NCBI GenBank assembly: GCA_009668975.1 | Contig: SBEG01000003.1 | Coordinates: 62,001-126,000 of the forward strand | Direction of reading: 5' to 3' | DNA length: 64,000 nt | Origin: Deltaproteobacteria bacterium | GTDB taxonomy: Bacteria > Desulfobacterota > Desulfuromonadia > Geobacterales > Geobacteraceae | Shown: piece after piece, positions 24,987 through 33,736 of the stretch | Layout of the letters: every line of letters begins with the position of its first letter | Position numbering within the stretch: the stretch's first letter is position 1 | Translations under genes and position numbers: made by a program | The notes under the pieces: generated by a model | Seen by the model: only the letters and a program-made list of their open reading frames with translations | What the model was told of the DNA's origin: nothing | Databases searched by the model: none

Positions 24987-26519
24987 TTATGCCTCGCCCT
25001 TTTCGTCGATCCTGGGGAAGAGCGCTTCTGCTTTGGTGATTTTCGTGTTCGCTTGCAGGCCTCCCCAGGCGAGTCCTGATTCACGGATCGGATCCTGCCA
25101 GCCGAGATAGCCGAGGCCTTTGACCGCGGTTTCCGGCATGAACGGCGAGAGGAGATGGAATACGATGCGCTGCGATTCCAGAATGCAGTACATGACGGTG
25201 GCAAGCCGGCCGTGCAGGGCGGGATCCTTTGCCAGGGACCAGGGCGCGGTCTCGTCGATGTATTTGTTGCCGGCGGAAATGACCTCCCAGATTGCCTGCA
25301 GGGCCTTGCTGAAGGCCAGATCATCCAGGCAGGCATCAACCAGTCCCGGAAGCGCCTCGGTTTTTGTTCGATAGGCCTGGTCGATTTCGGACAACTCTTC
25401 GGGTGCCGGCAGGATGCCGCCAAAGTACTTGTTCACCATGGCCGTGGAACGGTTCAGCAGGTTTCCCAGGTCATTGGCCAGGTCCGAGTTGATCCGGTGG
25501 ATCATTGCCGAATGGGAGAAGTCACCGTCGAGGCCGAATGGAACCTCACGCATCAGGAAATAGCGTACGGCATCGACTCCGTAGCGATCAACCAGCATGT
25601 TCGGCTCCACTACGTTCTGCAGGCTCTTGCTCATTTTCTGGCCTTCCACGGTCCACCAGCCATGGGCGAAGACCTTCTGCGGCAGGGGCAGTCCCGCGGC
25701 CATCAGGAACGTCGGCCAGTAGACGGCGTGAAAGCGCAGGATGTCTTTCCCGATCAGGTGAACATCGGCCGGCCAGAAGTTGGTCATGTTTTCGGATTCG
25801 TTCGGATATCCCAGTGCCGTTATGTAGTTTGTCAGGGCATCGAACCAGACGTAGATGACATGGCGGGGATTGCCCGGCACGGGAATGCCCCAGGTGAAGG
25901 ACGTCCGCGAGACGGAAATGTCCCGGAGCCCTTCTTTTACGAATGAAATTATTTCATTGCGCCGGCTTTTCGGCTGGATGAAATCAGGGTTGGCCTCGAT
26001 GTGGGCCAGGAGCGCCTCCTGATATTTGCTCATCCGGAAAAAATAGGATTCTTCTTTGAGTTTTTCCGTGGGACGATTGCAATCGGGGCACTTGAAATCA
26101 ATGAGCTGGGTCTCGGTCCAGAACGTTTCACAAGGGGTGCAGTACCAATCCTCATATTCGCCGAGATAGATATCGCCCTGGGCCATGACCCGTGAGAAGA
26201 ATTCCAGGACGCCCTTTTTGTGCCGTTCCTGGGTGGTGCGAATAAAGTCGCTGTAGGAGATGTTCAGCTTGTCCCAGAGTGACTGGAAACGCTTTACGAC
26301 ACGGTCTGCCAGCTCAAGAGGCGTTTCTCCGGCGGCGTTTGCCGCTTTTTCGACCTTCTGACCATGCTCATCGGTGCCGGTGAGAAGGAAAACGGAATAG
26401 CCTTTCAGCTGTTTGTGCCGTGCCAGAACGTCTGCCGCCAGGGTGGTATAGGCGTGCCCAAGATGGGGTACATCGTTTACGTAGTAGATGGGGGTCGTCA
26501 CATAGTAGCTTTTGCTCAT
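24987..26519 (-). CDS. metG: Methionyl-tRNA synthetase
   Basis: Charges tRNA-Met. 510 residues, the shorter form without the C-terminal tRNA-binding (Arc1p-like) domain. The class I motifs are PHLGHAYT (HIGH-like) near residue 18 and KMSKSLQN near residue 296. The zinc knuckle has two Cys pairs, CTPC and CPDC, near residues 127 and 144. Its ATG overlaps the end of the PSP1/RicT gene by four bases, placing it in a tmk-holB-ricT-metG operon. Confidence 0.96.
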   Translation of the reverse strand: MSKSYYVTTPIYYVNDVPHLGHAYTTLAADVLARHKQLKGYSVFLLTGTDEHGQKVEKAANAAGETPLELADRVVKRFQSLWDKLNISYSDFIRTTQERHKKGVLEFFSRVMAQGDIYLGEYEDWYCTPCETFWTETQLIDFKCPDCNRPTEKLKEESYFFRMSKYQEALLAHIEANPDFIQPKSRRNEIISFVKEGLRDISVSRTSFTWGIPVPGNPRHVIYVWFDALTNYITALGYPNESENMTNFWPADVHLIGKDILRFHAVYWPTFLMAAGLPLPQKVFAHGWWTVEGQKMSKSLQNVVEPNMLVDRYGVDAVRYFLMREVPFGLDGDFSHSAMIHRINSDLANDLGNLLNRSTAMVNKYFGGILPAPEELSEIDQAYRTKTEALPGLVDACLDDLAFSKALQAIWEVISAGNKYIDETAPWSLAKDPALHGRLATVMYCILESQRIVFHLLSPFMPETAVKGLGYLGWQDPIRESGLAWGGLQANTKITKAEALFPRIDEKGEA

Positions 26520-27466
26520 GGTTTCTCCTTTTTCTGTGTTGCACCCCCACCGGATTCTCCACGTCCTTTTCGGGACTGGGATGATTCCGGGCGCTGATGC
26601 CCCCTCTGCTGTTTTTTCGGCTTGGACTCTTCCGGTTCCTTTGCCGGCTTTTTCGGCCGGTCGGAGGTGTGTTCCGGCTTGATCTCGTCTCCGCGCAGGA
26701 TCACTTCGTGGTTATCGGCCGTCTTCACGGTCACTGTTCCGTCAAGAATATTGGTCTTGACGATTTCCCCCTCGACGTCGCCGCACTTGACCTTTTTCCC
26801 GCATTTCGGCATCCCCTTTTTCAAGGAGCAATAGGTCTCGTATTCATAGGCCAGGCAGCAGAGCAGTCTGCCGCACTGTCCCGAGATTTTTGTCGGGTTC
26901 AGCGCCAGGTTCTGTTCCTTTGCCATCTTCACCGAAACCGGTTCGAATTCACGCAGGAAAGAACAGCAGCAGAGTTCCCTGCCGCAGATTCCGATCCCGC
27001 CGACCATCCCGGCCTCGTCGCGGACCCCGATCTGGCGCATCTCGATTCGGGTATGAAAGGCATGGGCCAGGTCTTTGACCAGTTCGCGGAAATCGATTCG
27101 TCCGTCGGCGGTGAAGTAGAAAATGGCCTTGCTGCCGTCGAACAGGTATTCGACTTTGACCAGTTTCATATCCATGCCCCGTTCCTTGATCCTGTTGAGA
27201 CAGAAGGCAAAGGCGTCCTTTTCCTTGGTGCGGTTCTTGGCCGCCGATTCGATATCTTCGGGCAGGGCCTTTCGCACAACGGTCTTGATCCCTTCCGGAA
27301 TCTCAGCATCGGGAACGGTGACCGGCCCCTTTATTACTTGTCCGATGGTTTTGCCGCGGTCCGTTTCAACAATAACCATCTCATCTTTCTGTAGTACCAG
27401 TTCGCCGGAAAGAAAGTCGTACAACCTCCCGGCTTTTTGGAACTGAACTTTAACGATTGTTGCCAC
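26516..27466 (-). CDS. ricT: PSP1 domain protein, RicT/YaaT-like
   Basis: 316 residues. The PSP1 domain holds the Cys-rich run GICGRELCCCSFLREF and CGRLLCCLAYEY, which in Bacillus RicT ligates [4Fe-4S] clusters in the RicAFT complex that affects RNase Y-dependent RNA processing. A Lys/Glu/Pro-rich tail of about 50 residues follows. I chose GTG 27466 because GGAGG lies 5 bases upstream and homology begins there; the frame runs on to 27580 but that extension looks non-coding. Placement between holB and metG is the usual one in many bacteria. Confidence 0.85.
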   Translation of the reverse strand: MATIVKVQFQKAGRLYDFLSGELVLQKDEMVIVETDRGKTIGQVIKGPVTVPDAEIPEGIKTVVRKALPEDIESAAKNRTKEKDAFAFCLNRIKERGMDMKLVKVEYLFDGSKAIFYFTADGRIDFRELVKDLAHAFHTRIEMRQIGVRDEAGMVGGIGICGRELCCCSFLREFEPVSVKMAKEQNLALNPTKISGQCGRLLCCLAYEYETYCSLKKGMPKCGKKVKCGDVEGEIVKTNILDGTVTVKTADNHEVILRGDEIKPEHTSDRPKKPAKEPEESKPKKQQRGHQRPESSQSRKGRGESGGGATQKKEKP

Positions 27467-27666
27467 AACTGCCTCCGGGGCAAGCCCCTGTTTATTCTTC
27501 GATGGATTTGCGCATCCTGCCGCGCAGTGAATGGTGCCAGTGTTCGATTTTTGCTGCCGGATTACGCTTTCCGTGCTCATTCCGGATCGTGCCGTGCCGC
27601 ATTCTTCTGGCAGATATTCCGGGACCAGGTCTGCAACGCTGCTCGGGCTGCTTCATCTGGCCGTAA

Positions 27667-28626
27667 TCAATCGGCAAGGCCCATAATGAGTACCTCGATC
27701 GCCAGACGTGGATTCGCGTTTCTCGTCAATGCCTGGCGTGTCCGGGCAATCCTTTCCAGCTTTTCGATCACCCGATCCAACGAATTCCGCTCGGAAACAC
27801 TCCGGATCAGTTGGGAAAGGTCAGTGTTGACGATCTCGCTTGAGCCGCTCTGTGTGAGCAGGACATCACGCCAGAAAACATTCAGCAGATCCACGAGATG
27901 AATGGCACTGTCCTTGTCTTTGGCGGCTTCTTCCGCGGCGGCAAACAAGGGAATGATTTCCTCGGGAGAAAGAGCGGTAATCTTTTCCAGAAGAGATTTT
28001 CGCATTTGAAGCCAGTCCCCAGCCACAATTTCCTGGGCACGTTCGATACTGCCGCCGGCAAGGGCAGCGGCAATGCGTGCCGAGTCTTCATCAGCCCCTT
28101 GTTCCCTCAGCTGCGAAGCAATCGTCTCCGTTGGCAGCGATGGGAAACGCAGTTGCTGGCAGCGGGAAAGTATCGTCGGGAGCACTGCGTCCACATGGGT
28201 TGTCAAGAGGATCAGGATCGCATCGCCGGAAGGTTCCTCGAGTGTTTTCAGAAAGGCATTCGCCGCGGAGGTATTCATTTTGTCCGCTTCCTCAATGATG
28301 CAGGCCTTTTTAGGCGCCTCAAAGGGGCGGTACGACAACTCTTTCTGCAATTCCCTGATCTGGTCGATCTTGATAAAAGCGCCGTCCGGCTGCACGTGGT
28401 GCAGGTCGGGGTGGCGCAGGCCGGCAACTTTTCGGCACGACGGGCACTCACCGCAACCATCCGTGCCGTTGCAAAAAATCGCTTCGACAAGAGCGAGGGC
28501 GGCGTCCTTCATGCCGCTGCCGTCAATCCCGTAGAACAGATAGGCGTGTGACAACTTTCCGGTTGCCAAGGCACGTCTGAGAAGCGAGACATTCCGGTCG
28601 TAGCCGATAATTCGGGAAAAGGACAT
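27667..28626 (-). CDS. holB: DNA polymerase III delta-prime subunit
   Basis: 319-residue clamp-loader subunit. An N-terminal AAA+ fold has a degenerate P-loop region (YGIDGSGMKDAA), a four-Cys zinc module including CGECPSC, the delta-prime segment ANAFLKTLEEP and SRCQQLRFPSL (sensor region). The altered P-loop is normal for delta-prime, which need not hydrolyse ATP. The start is 3 bases from the tmk stop, so the two are co-transcribed. Confidence 0.93.
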   Translation of the reverse strand: MSFSRIIGYDRNVSLLRRALATGKLSHAYLFYGIDGSGMKDAALALVEAIFCNGTDGCGECPSCRKVAGLRHPDLHHVQPDGAFIKIDQIRELQKELSYRPFEAPKKACIIEEADKMNTSAANAFLKTLEEPSGDAILILLTTHVDAVLPTILSRCQQLRFPSLPTETIASQLREQGADEDSARIAAALAGGSIERAQEIVAGDWLQMRKSLLEKITALSPEEIIPLFAAAEEAAKDKDSAIHLVDLLNVFWRDVLLTQSGSSEIVNTDLSQLIRSVSERNSLDRVIEKLERIARTRQALTRNANPRLAIEVLIMGLAD

Positions 28627-28629
28627 GCC

Positions 28630-29274
28630 TTATCCTTGGAGAATGCGAGGTACTACCGCGTTGTGTATCGCCTCGGCGGTTTCCTGAATCCCGAGTGTCC
28701 CATCAATGACGACAAATCTGGCGGGATTGTCCGCGGCAAGTTTCAGGTAGCCTTCACGAACAGCCCGGTGGAAACGGAGGGATTCCTGTTCGAAGCGCTC
28801 TTCACGGGCCCCGCTGGTCGCGTTGATTCTCGCCATTGCTCTTTTGATGCCGACTTCTTCCGGACAGTCGAGAAGGATTGTCAGGTCAGGGGTCAGTCCC
28901 CCGGTGGCAAGCTGTGCCAGGTTTTCAATGAGCGCCAGATCGAGAGACCGGCCGTGTCCCTGGTATGCGGCGGTGGCATCGGTAAAGCGGTCGCAGAGGA
29001 CGATTTTGCCCTCCGCCAGGGCCGGCCTGATCACTTCGGCCACATGCTGGGCACGGGCAGCGGCATAGAGAAGCAGTTCGGCAAGGGGCACCAGCGCGTT
29101 GTTGTCCGCGTCGAGGAGTATCGCCCTGATCTTGTCTGCGATGGGACATCCGCCCGGTTCCCGGGTCGCCACAACCTGGCTGCCTGTTTCCGCCGGTAAG
29201 GCACGGGAGAGGATTTTTGCCTGGGTAGACTTGCCGCATCCTTCGATACCTTCAAAAGTGATAAAATAGGCCAC
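28630..29274 (-). CDS. tmk: Thymidylate kinase
   Basis: Phosphorylates dTMP to dTDP. About 214 residues with P-loop FEGIEGCGKSTQ, the DR(Y/F) motif CDRFTDATAAYQG and a lid segment with Arg residues (AREERFEQE). Start choice: GTG at 29274 has GGTGGAG 8 bases upstream; a GTG three codons earlier (29283) is almost on top of that site. First gene of the tmk-holB-ricT-metG group, divergent from rnc. Confidence 0.93.
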   Translation of the reverse strand: MAYFITFEGIEGCGKSTQAKILSRALPAETGSQVVATREPGGCPIADKIRAILLDADNNALVPLAELLLYAAARAQHVAEVIRPALAEGKIVLCDRFTDATAAYQGHGRSLDLALIENLAQLATGGLTPDLTILLDCPEEVGIKRAMARINATSGAREERFEQESLRFHRAVREGYLKLAADNPARFVVIDGTLGIQETAEAIHNAVVPRILQG

Positions 29275-29368
29275 TGAGGACACTCCACCATGCTCGTAAA
29301 GAAATGATGAATTATAGGTGAGAGGGGTGAATTAATCAAGCCAAAAACCCGTGCAACCCCTTATCGTG

Positions 29369-29398
29369 TTGATAAAATGGGCATAGATGGTTTATACT
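29369..29398 (+). promoter_or_regulatory. Sigma-70-type promoter for rnc operon
   Basis: TTGATA (29369-29374), an 18-base spacer and TATACT (29393-29398), each one base from consensus, 67 bases before the rnc start. A small hairpin, CCCGC/GCGGG at about 29433-29446, lies in the leader. Confidence 0.5.
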
Positions 29399-29464
29399 CC
29401 ACTTTCCTGAAAAAAGCGTCGTTCAGCAAAGCCCGCCCAGCGGGAAAGAAAGGGTTTTTTCGGT

Positions 29465-30187
29465 ATGCAGATGAGCAGGGAAGAGTTGCTGAAAGGCCTT
29501 GAAGAGGCTCTCGATTACCGATTCACCAAGCGGGAGGTTCTGCTCGAGGCGCTTACGCACCGGTCTTTTGTCAATGAATTACGTGAAACGGATTCCCGGG
29601 ATAATCAACGCCTGGAGTTTTTCGGCGATGCCGTGCTGGGTCTACTTGTCAGCAGAAGGCTGCTGGAACGCTTTCCGTCTACGGGCGAAGGAGACTTGTC
29701 TCGTCTCAGGGCAGCTCTGGTTGATGAGGCGGCCCTTGCCCAAATCGCGGAAAAAATTCAGCTCGGAAAATATCTTCTTCTCGGTCGCGGCGAGGAAAAG
29801 ACCGGTGGCCGGAAAAAGAAATCCGTTCTTTCTGATGCACTGGAAGCTCTCGTCGCCGCGGTCTATCTTGATGGCGGCATTCCGGCCGCGGAGCGCCTGG
29901 TTGACCTGCTCTTCGGGCCGTTACTGGAAACATCCGGGATCGATGCGGTTGACCGGGACTATAAAACGAGATTTCAGGAGCTCTGTCATGCTCGCCACGG
30001 CAAGAGCCCTCACTATGTGCTGGAAGAGGTGTCCGGTCCCGACCACGACCGGTTATTTGTCATAACGGCACACATCGGAGAAACTTTTCTCGGCAAAGGG
30101 GTCGGCAAGAGCAAGAAGATTGCCGAGCAGGCCGCTGCGAAGGAGGCCCTCGGCCGTTTTGAGGAGATGGAAAAATCCGAGACGTAA
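29465..30187 (+). CDS. rnc: Ribonuclease III
   Basis: 240-residue double-strand-specific endoribonuclease for rRNA and mRNA processing. The signature NQRLEFFGDAVLGL with the catalytic carboxylates is near residue 40; the second cluster, SDALEALVAAVYLDGG, is near 122; a C-terminal double-stranded RNA-binding domain covers about 160-232 (YKTRFQELCHARHGKSPHY). An ATG two codons later is an alternative start. Its 3' end overlaps the probable start of the radical SAM gene; rnc-era-der order is common in bacteria. Confidence 0.95.
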   Translation: MQMSREELLKGLEEALDYRFTKREVLLEALTHRSFVNELRETDSRDNQRLEFFGDAVLGLLVSRRLLERFPSTGEGDLSRLRAALVDEAALAQIAEKIQLGKYLLLGRGEEKTGGRKKKSVLSDALEALVAAVYLDGGIPAAERLVDLLFGPLLETSGIDAVDRDYKTRFQELCHARHGKSPHYVLEEVSGPDHDRLFVITAHIGETFLGKGVGKSKKIAEQAAAKEALGRFEEMEKSET

Positions 30188-31305
30188 AGAAAACAGCGAT
30201 TGTTCCGCTTTTTATTTCCCACCGCGGCTGCCCGCATCGCTGCGTTTTCTGCGACCAGGAAAAGATTGCCGGAACAAACGGAGACCTGCCCTCGGCAGAG
30301 GAAATACGGGACACCGTCGCGGCCTATCAACACACGAGCGGTAATCGCGAAGTGGCTGTGGCCTTCTACGGGGGAAGTTTTACCAGTCTCCCGCGTGAAG
30401 ACCAGGTTCGCCTCTTGCAACCGTTGCAGGCCCTGCTTGCCAGCGGCGAAGTTTCTTCCATCAGGGTCTCGACCCGGCCGGATTCACTTGATGCCCCCGC
30501 GGCGGCGTTCCTCTCTGCTTCAGGAGTCCGTACCGTCGAACTTGGCGTCCAGTCCCTTGATGACAAGGTCCTCGCGGAAGCCGAACGGGGTCACTGCGCC
30601 GCGGATGTCGAGAGAGCCGTTTCCTGCCTCAAGGATGAAGGAATCTCGGTGGGACTCCAGTTGATGCCGGGACTTCCCGGCGATACAGCGGAGATCTCCG
30701 CTGTGACTCTCATGAAGGCACTGGCTCTGCGGCCGGATTTCCTGCGCATCTATCCCACCCTGGTGATTGCGGGCACTGCCCTGGCCCGGCGCTATGCCGA
30801 GGGGCGCTACACCCCCCTTACGCTGGCGGAGGCGGTACGCCTCTGCAAGATGCTGCTTCACCAGGCGCTCCTCGCCGGGGTTCCGGTGGTGCGCATGGGA
30901 CTGCAGCCGACTACGGATCTTGAGCGGGCCGGAACAATTCTTGCCGGACCGTTCCATCCGGCCTTCCGCCAGCTGGTGGAGGCGGAACTGTGCTACGATC
31001 TCCTCGATAAGCTGATTCCGTCCGCTGCGGATGGCGCTGGGCCGTATACCGTTACCTGTTCACCTGCGAGAATTGCCGATGTGGTGGGGCAGAAGCGTTC
31101 AAACATGCTACGCCTGCTGCGAGAACGCGGCCTTCGGGTTGCGCGGGTGCTGGGAGATACCCGGCTTACGCCCTTCGACCTGGTCGTGGAAGATGCGAGC
31201 GGCACGCGCAGGGGCACTATTATGCAAGACCTCCGTTATTCGGCAGATGATTATTATTCGCAAACACCGGACAGAAACCAGAAAAAGGAAAATTCCCATG
31301 CCTGA
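30175..31305 (+). CDS. Elp3-like radical SAM protein with non-canonical start
   Basis: The open frame contains the iron-sulfur motif CPHRCVFC at about 30229-30252, then the Elp3-type YGGSFTSLP and [10 protein letters not shown] segments and a radical-SAM C-terminal extension; the acetyltransferase domain of true Elp3 is absent. The first canonical start in frame is a GTG at 30352, which would delete the cluster motif and cannot give an active enzyme. Upstream, between a stop at 30160 and the motif, only non-standard starts exist: ATC at 30175, 8 bases after GAGGAG, or ATT at 30199. I give the ATC. A frameshift from rnc at a run of five A is another option. About 376 residues. Confidence 0.75.
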   Translation: MRDVKKTAIVPLFISHRGCPHRCVFCDQEKIAGTNGDLPSAEEIRDTVAAYQHTSGNREVAVAFYGGSFTSLPREDQVRLLQPLQALLASGEVSSIRVSTRPDSLDAPAAAFLSASGVRTVELGVQSLDDKVLAEAERGHCAADVERAVSCLKDEGISVGLQLMPGLPGDTAEISAVTLMKALALRPDFLRIYPTLVIAGTALARRYAEGRYTPLTLAEAVRLCKMLLHQALLAGVPVVRMGLQPTTDLERAGTILAGPFHPAFRQLVEAELCYDLLDKLIPSAADGAGPYTVTCSPARIADVVGQKRSNMLRLLRERGLRVARVLGDTRLTPFDLVVEDASGTRRGTIMQDLRYSADDYYSQTPDRNQKKENSHA

Positions 31306-32191
31306 TACACCATTCCGCTCCGGGTTCGTTGCCATTATCGGACGACCCAATGTCGGAAAATCGACACTCCTGAACCAGGTTCTCGGCGAAAAGGTCGTGA
31401 TTACCTCGGATAAGCCCCAGACGACCCGCAACCGGGTCCAGGGGATTCATAACCTTCCCGGTGCCCAGATTGTTTTTATCGATACGCCGGGGATGCATAA
31501 TGCGCGTTCCCGGCTCAACCAATTCATGATGGAAGCGGCGCTTTCTTCCGTCAAAGGGGTGGATGTGGTGCTGCTCCTGGTGGATGTCAGCACTTTTTCG
31601 GGAAATCCGGATGACCTGCTCCTGGGGGTCCTCGAGGGCATAAACGTGCCGGTGGTGCTGGCGTTAAACAAGATCGACCTGCTGCCGAAAGAAAAGCTTC
31701 TGGAGGTCATCGCCGCCCATGCCCGGCTCTATCCCTTCCGGGAGATTATTCCCGTATCGGCGGCTTCGGGAGATGGCGTGGAGTTGCTGGTAAAGCTTCT
31801 TGCCGGGATGTTGCCGGAAGGGGTGCCGTACTTTCCCGACGATATCCTCACTGATCTTCCCGAGCGTTTTATCGTTGCGGAGATGATCCGGGAAAAGGTT
31901 TTCCGCCTGACCCATGACGAGGTTCCCTATTCGACGGCGGTAACCATCGACAACTTCAAGGAACGTGCTGACGGACTGGTTTCGATTTCCGCCGTGATTA
32001 CCGTGGAACGTGATTCCCAAAAAGGGATCATCATCGGCAAGAAGGGTGAAATGCTGAAAAAAATCGGCAGGCAGGCTCGGCAGGAGATTGAGCAGTTGCT
32101 CGACGCACGTGTCTTTCTGGAGCTGTTTGTGAAGGTGAGCAAGGACTGGCGGGAAAACCGCCGGATGATGAAAGAGCTGGGGTACGAATGA
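31298..32191 (+). CDS. era: GTPase Era
   Basis: 297-residue ribosome-assembly GTPase that binds the 3' end of 16S rRNA. G1 GRPNVGKST, switch segment [11 protein letters not shown]3 DTPG, G4 NKID, and a C-terminal KH domain with the GxxG loop [11 protein letters not shown]. The ATG at 31298 has AAAAAGGAAAA upstream and slightly overlaps the end of the radical SAM gene. It overlaps der by four bases. Confidence 0.97.
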   Translation: MPDTPFRSGFVAIIGRPNVGKSTLLNQVLGEKVVITSDKPQTTRNRVQGIHNLPGAQIVFIDTPGMHNARSRLNQFMMEAALSSVKGVDVVLLLVDVSTFSGNPDDLLLGVLEGINVPVVLALNKIDLLPKEKLLEVIAAHARLYPFREIIPVSAASGDGVELLVKLLAGMLPEGVPYFPDDILTDLPERFIVAEMIREKVFRLTHDEVPYSTAVTIDNFKERADGLVSISAVITVERDSQKGIIIGKKGEMLKKIGRQARQEIEQLLDARVFLELFVKVSKDWRENRRMMKELGYE

Positions 32192-33501
32192 GACCGATAG
32201 TAGCAATTGTAGGGCGTCCCAATGTGGGAAAGTCGACCCTTTTCAACCGGCTGGTGGGGCGGCGCAAGGCAATCGTCGACGATATGCCGGGGGTAACCCG
32301 TGACCGGAATTATGCCCAGGTGGATCGTTTTGACGTTCCTTTTACTTTGATCGACACCGGCGGTTTCGAACCGGTAAGCGATGATCGCATGCTCCAGCAG
32401 ATGCGGGAGCAGTCTCGATTGGCCATGGAAGAGGCGGATGTCATCCTGTTCATCATGGATGCGCGGCAGGGTCTGACGGCAGCGGACCGTGAAGTGGCGG
32501 AGATGCTGCGCCGGGTCGATAAGCCGGTCTTTTTCGCGCTGAACAAGGTGGAAAGTGAAAAGCAGGAGACCGAACTGGGAGATTTTTATGCTCTCGGCGT
32601 CGATAACCTCTATGCTATTTCCGCGGAACACAACCGTGGTGTTGATGACCTGATGGATGAGGTGTTGGCCTCTTTTCCCCGGAAAGAAGACTCGGAAGAA
32701 GATGAGGGGGTAACCAGGATCGCGGTGGTGGGTCGCCCCAATGTCGGGAAGTCGTCCCTGGTGAATCGGCTCCTTGGCTTCGAGCGGGTGGTGGCCAACC
32801 CGGTTCCGGGAACCACCCGCGATTCCGTGGATACCTATTTCACCTGCAATAAGAAACGCTACCAGCTCATCGATACGGCCGGGATCCGGCGCAAGGGCAG
32901 GATCAGCCTGAAGGTGGAGAAATACAGCGCGGTGGATGCCCTGCGCAGTTTGGACCGGGCGGATGTGGCGCTGATCGTCATTGATGCGGAAGAAGGAATC
33001 ACTGAGCAGGATGTGCGGATTGCCGGTTACGCCTGTGAGGCTGGCCGGGCCTGTATCCTGGTGGTGAACAAATGGGACCTGGTGAAAAAAGATAACTCCT
33101 CGACCGGCAAATTCATCGAAAACCTTCGTATTGAGCTCAAATATCTCTCCTATGCGCCGATTGTCTTTGTCTCGGCACTGACCGGTCAGCGAACGGGCAA
33201 GATAATGCAGATGGTCGATGAAGTCATGGAAGACTACACAAAGAGGATTACGACCTCTGATCTGAACAGGATCTTCACTGAGGCGGTAACCTCACACCAC
33301 CATCCGCTCCATCAGGGTCGGCGGGTAAAATTCTATTACGCGACCCAGGTGGGAACGAAGCCGCCGAAATTTGCCGTGTTCACCAATTCCCCCGAAGGAA
33401 TCCAGGAATCCTATGAGCGATATCTTGCCAATCGCTTTCGGGAGGCTTTCGGCTTTTCCGGTACGCCAATCCGTTTCCTCTTCAGGGGCAGGGAACGCTG
33501 A
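32188..33501 (+). CDS. der: GTPase Der (EngA)
   Basis: 437-residue double GTPase required for 50S subunit maturation. Two G domains are visible, each with GRPNVGKS (near residues 8 and 182), DTGG/DTAG and NKVE/NKWD motifs, followed by the KH-like C-terminal domain ending in [14 protein letters not shown] overlaps the era stop (ATGA). Confidence 0.97.
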   Translation: MRPIVAIVGRPNVGKSTLFNRLVGRRKAIVDDMPGVTRDRNYAQVDRFDVPFTLIDTGGFEPVSDDRMLQQMREQSRLAMEEADVILFIMDARQGLTAADREVAEMLRRVDKPVFFALNKVESEKQETELGDFYALGVDNLYAISAEHNRGVDDLMDEVLASFPRKEDSEEDEGVTRIAVVGRPNVGKSSLVNRLLGFERVVANPVPGTTRDSVDTYFTCNKKRYQLIDTAGIRRKGRISLKVEKYSAVDALRSLDRADVALIVIDAEEGITEQDVRIAGYACEAGRACILVVNKWDLVKKDNSSTGKFIENLRIELKYLSYAPIVFVSALTGQRTGKIMQMVDEVMEDYTKRITTSDLNRIFTEAVTSHHHPLHQGRRVKFYYATQVGTKPPKFAVFTNSPEGIQESYERYLANRFREAFGFSGTPIRFLFRGRER

Positions 33502-33646
33502 ATCGGGAGTAAAACTCTTTACTTGGAAGGGCGTATGGTTTATGCTGGCACTGCTTTTTTCGGGCCCTGACAGGCCGGCAAAGATCAGTTTTAATACCTG
33601 ATTAATTTGCTTTACCCGAGGTTTTTGTGCGGATATTCATGGAATG

Positions 33647-33716
33647 CGGTTTCGAAGGAACCAGCTGTGCTGTCAGGGCGGCTGGTCAACAGCAATGCCG
33701 CCCGTTTTCGAAACCG
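33647..33716 (+). promoter_or_regulatory. Structured leader with mutually exclusive hairpins before chemosensory cluster
   Basis: A perfect 10-bp closing stem, CGGTTTCGAA (33647-33656) with TTCGAAACCG (33707-33716), encloses two inner options that share bases: CCAGC (33661-33665) with GCTGG (33681-33685), or GGGCGGC (33676-33682) with GCCGCCC (33697-33703). A further GCTGT/ACAGC pairing (33669-33673 with 33689-33693) is possible. It ends 20 bases before the first gene of the cluster. I do not recognise a known riboswitch; it does not match the c-di-GMP (GEMM) consensus as I remember it. Confidence 0.5.
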
Positions 33717-33736
33717 GATAGCGGAGCCCTGCCACT

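Noticed and set aside
27492..27677. Small minus-strand frame between ricT and holB
   Set aside because: 61 codons, basic and low in complexity, no ribosome site and no family resemblance; the gap is better explained by the GTG start of ricT at 27466.
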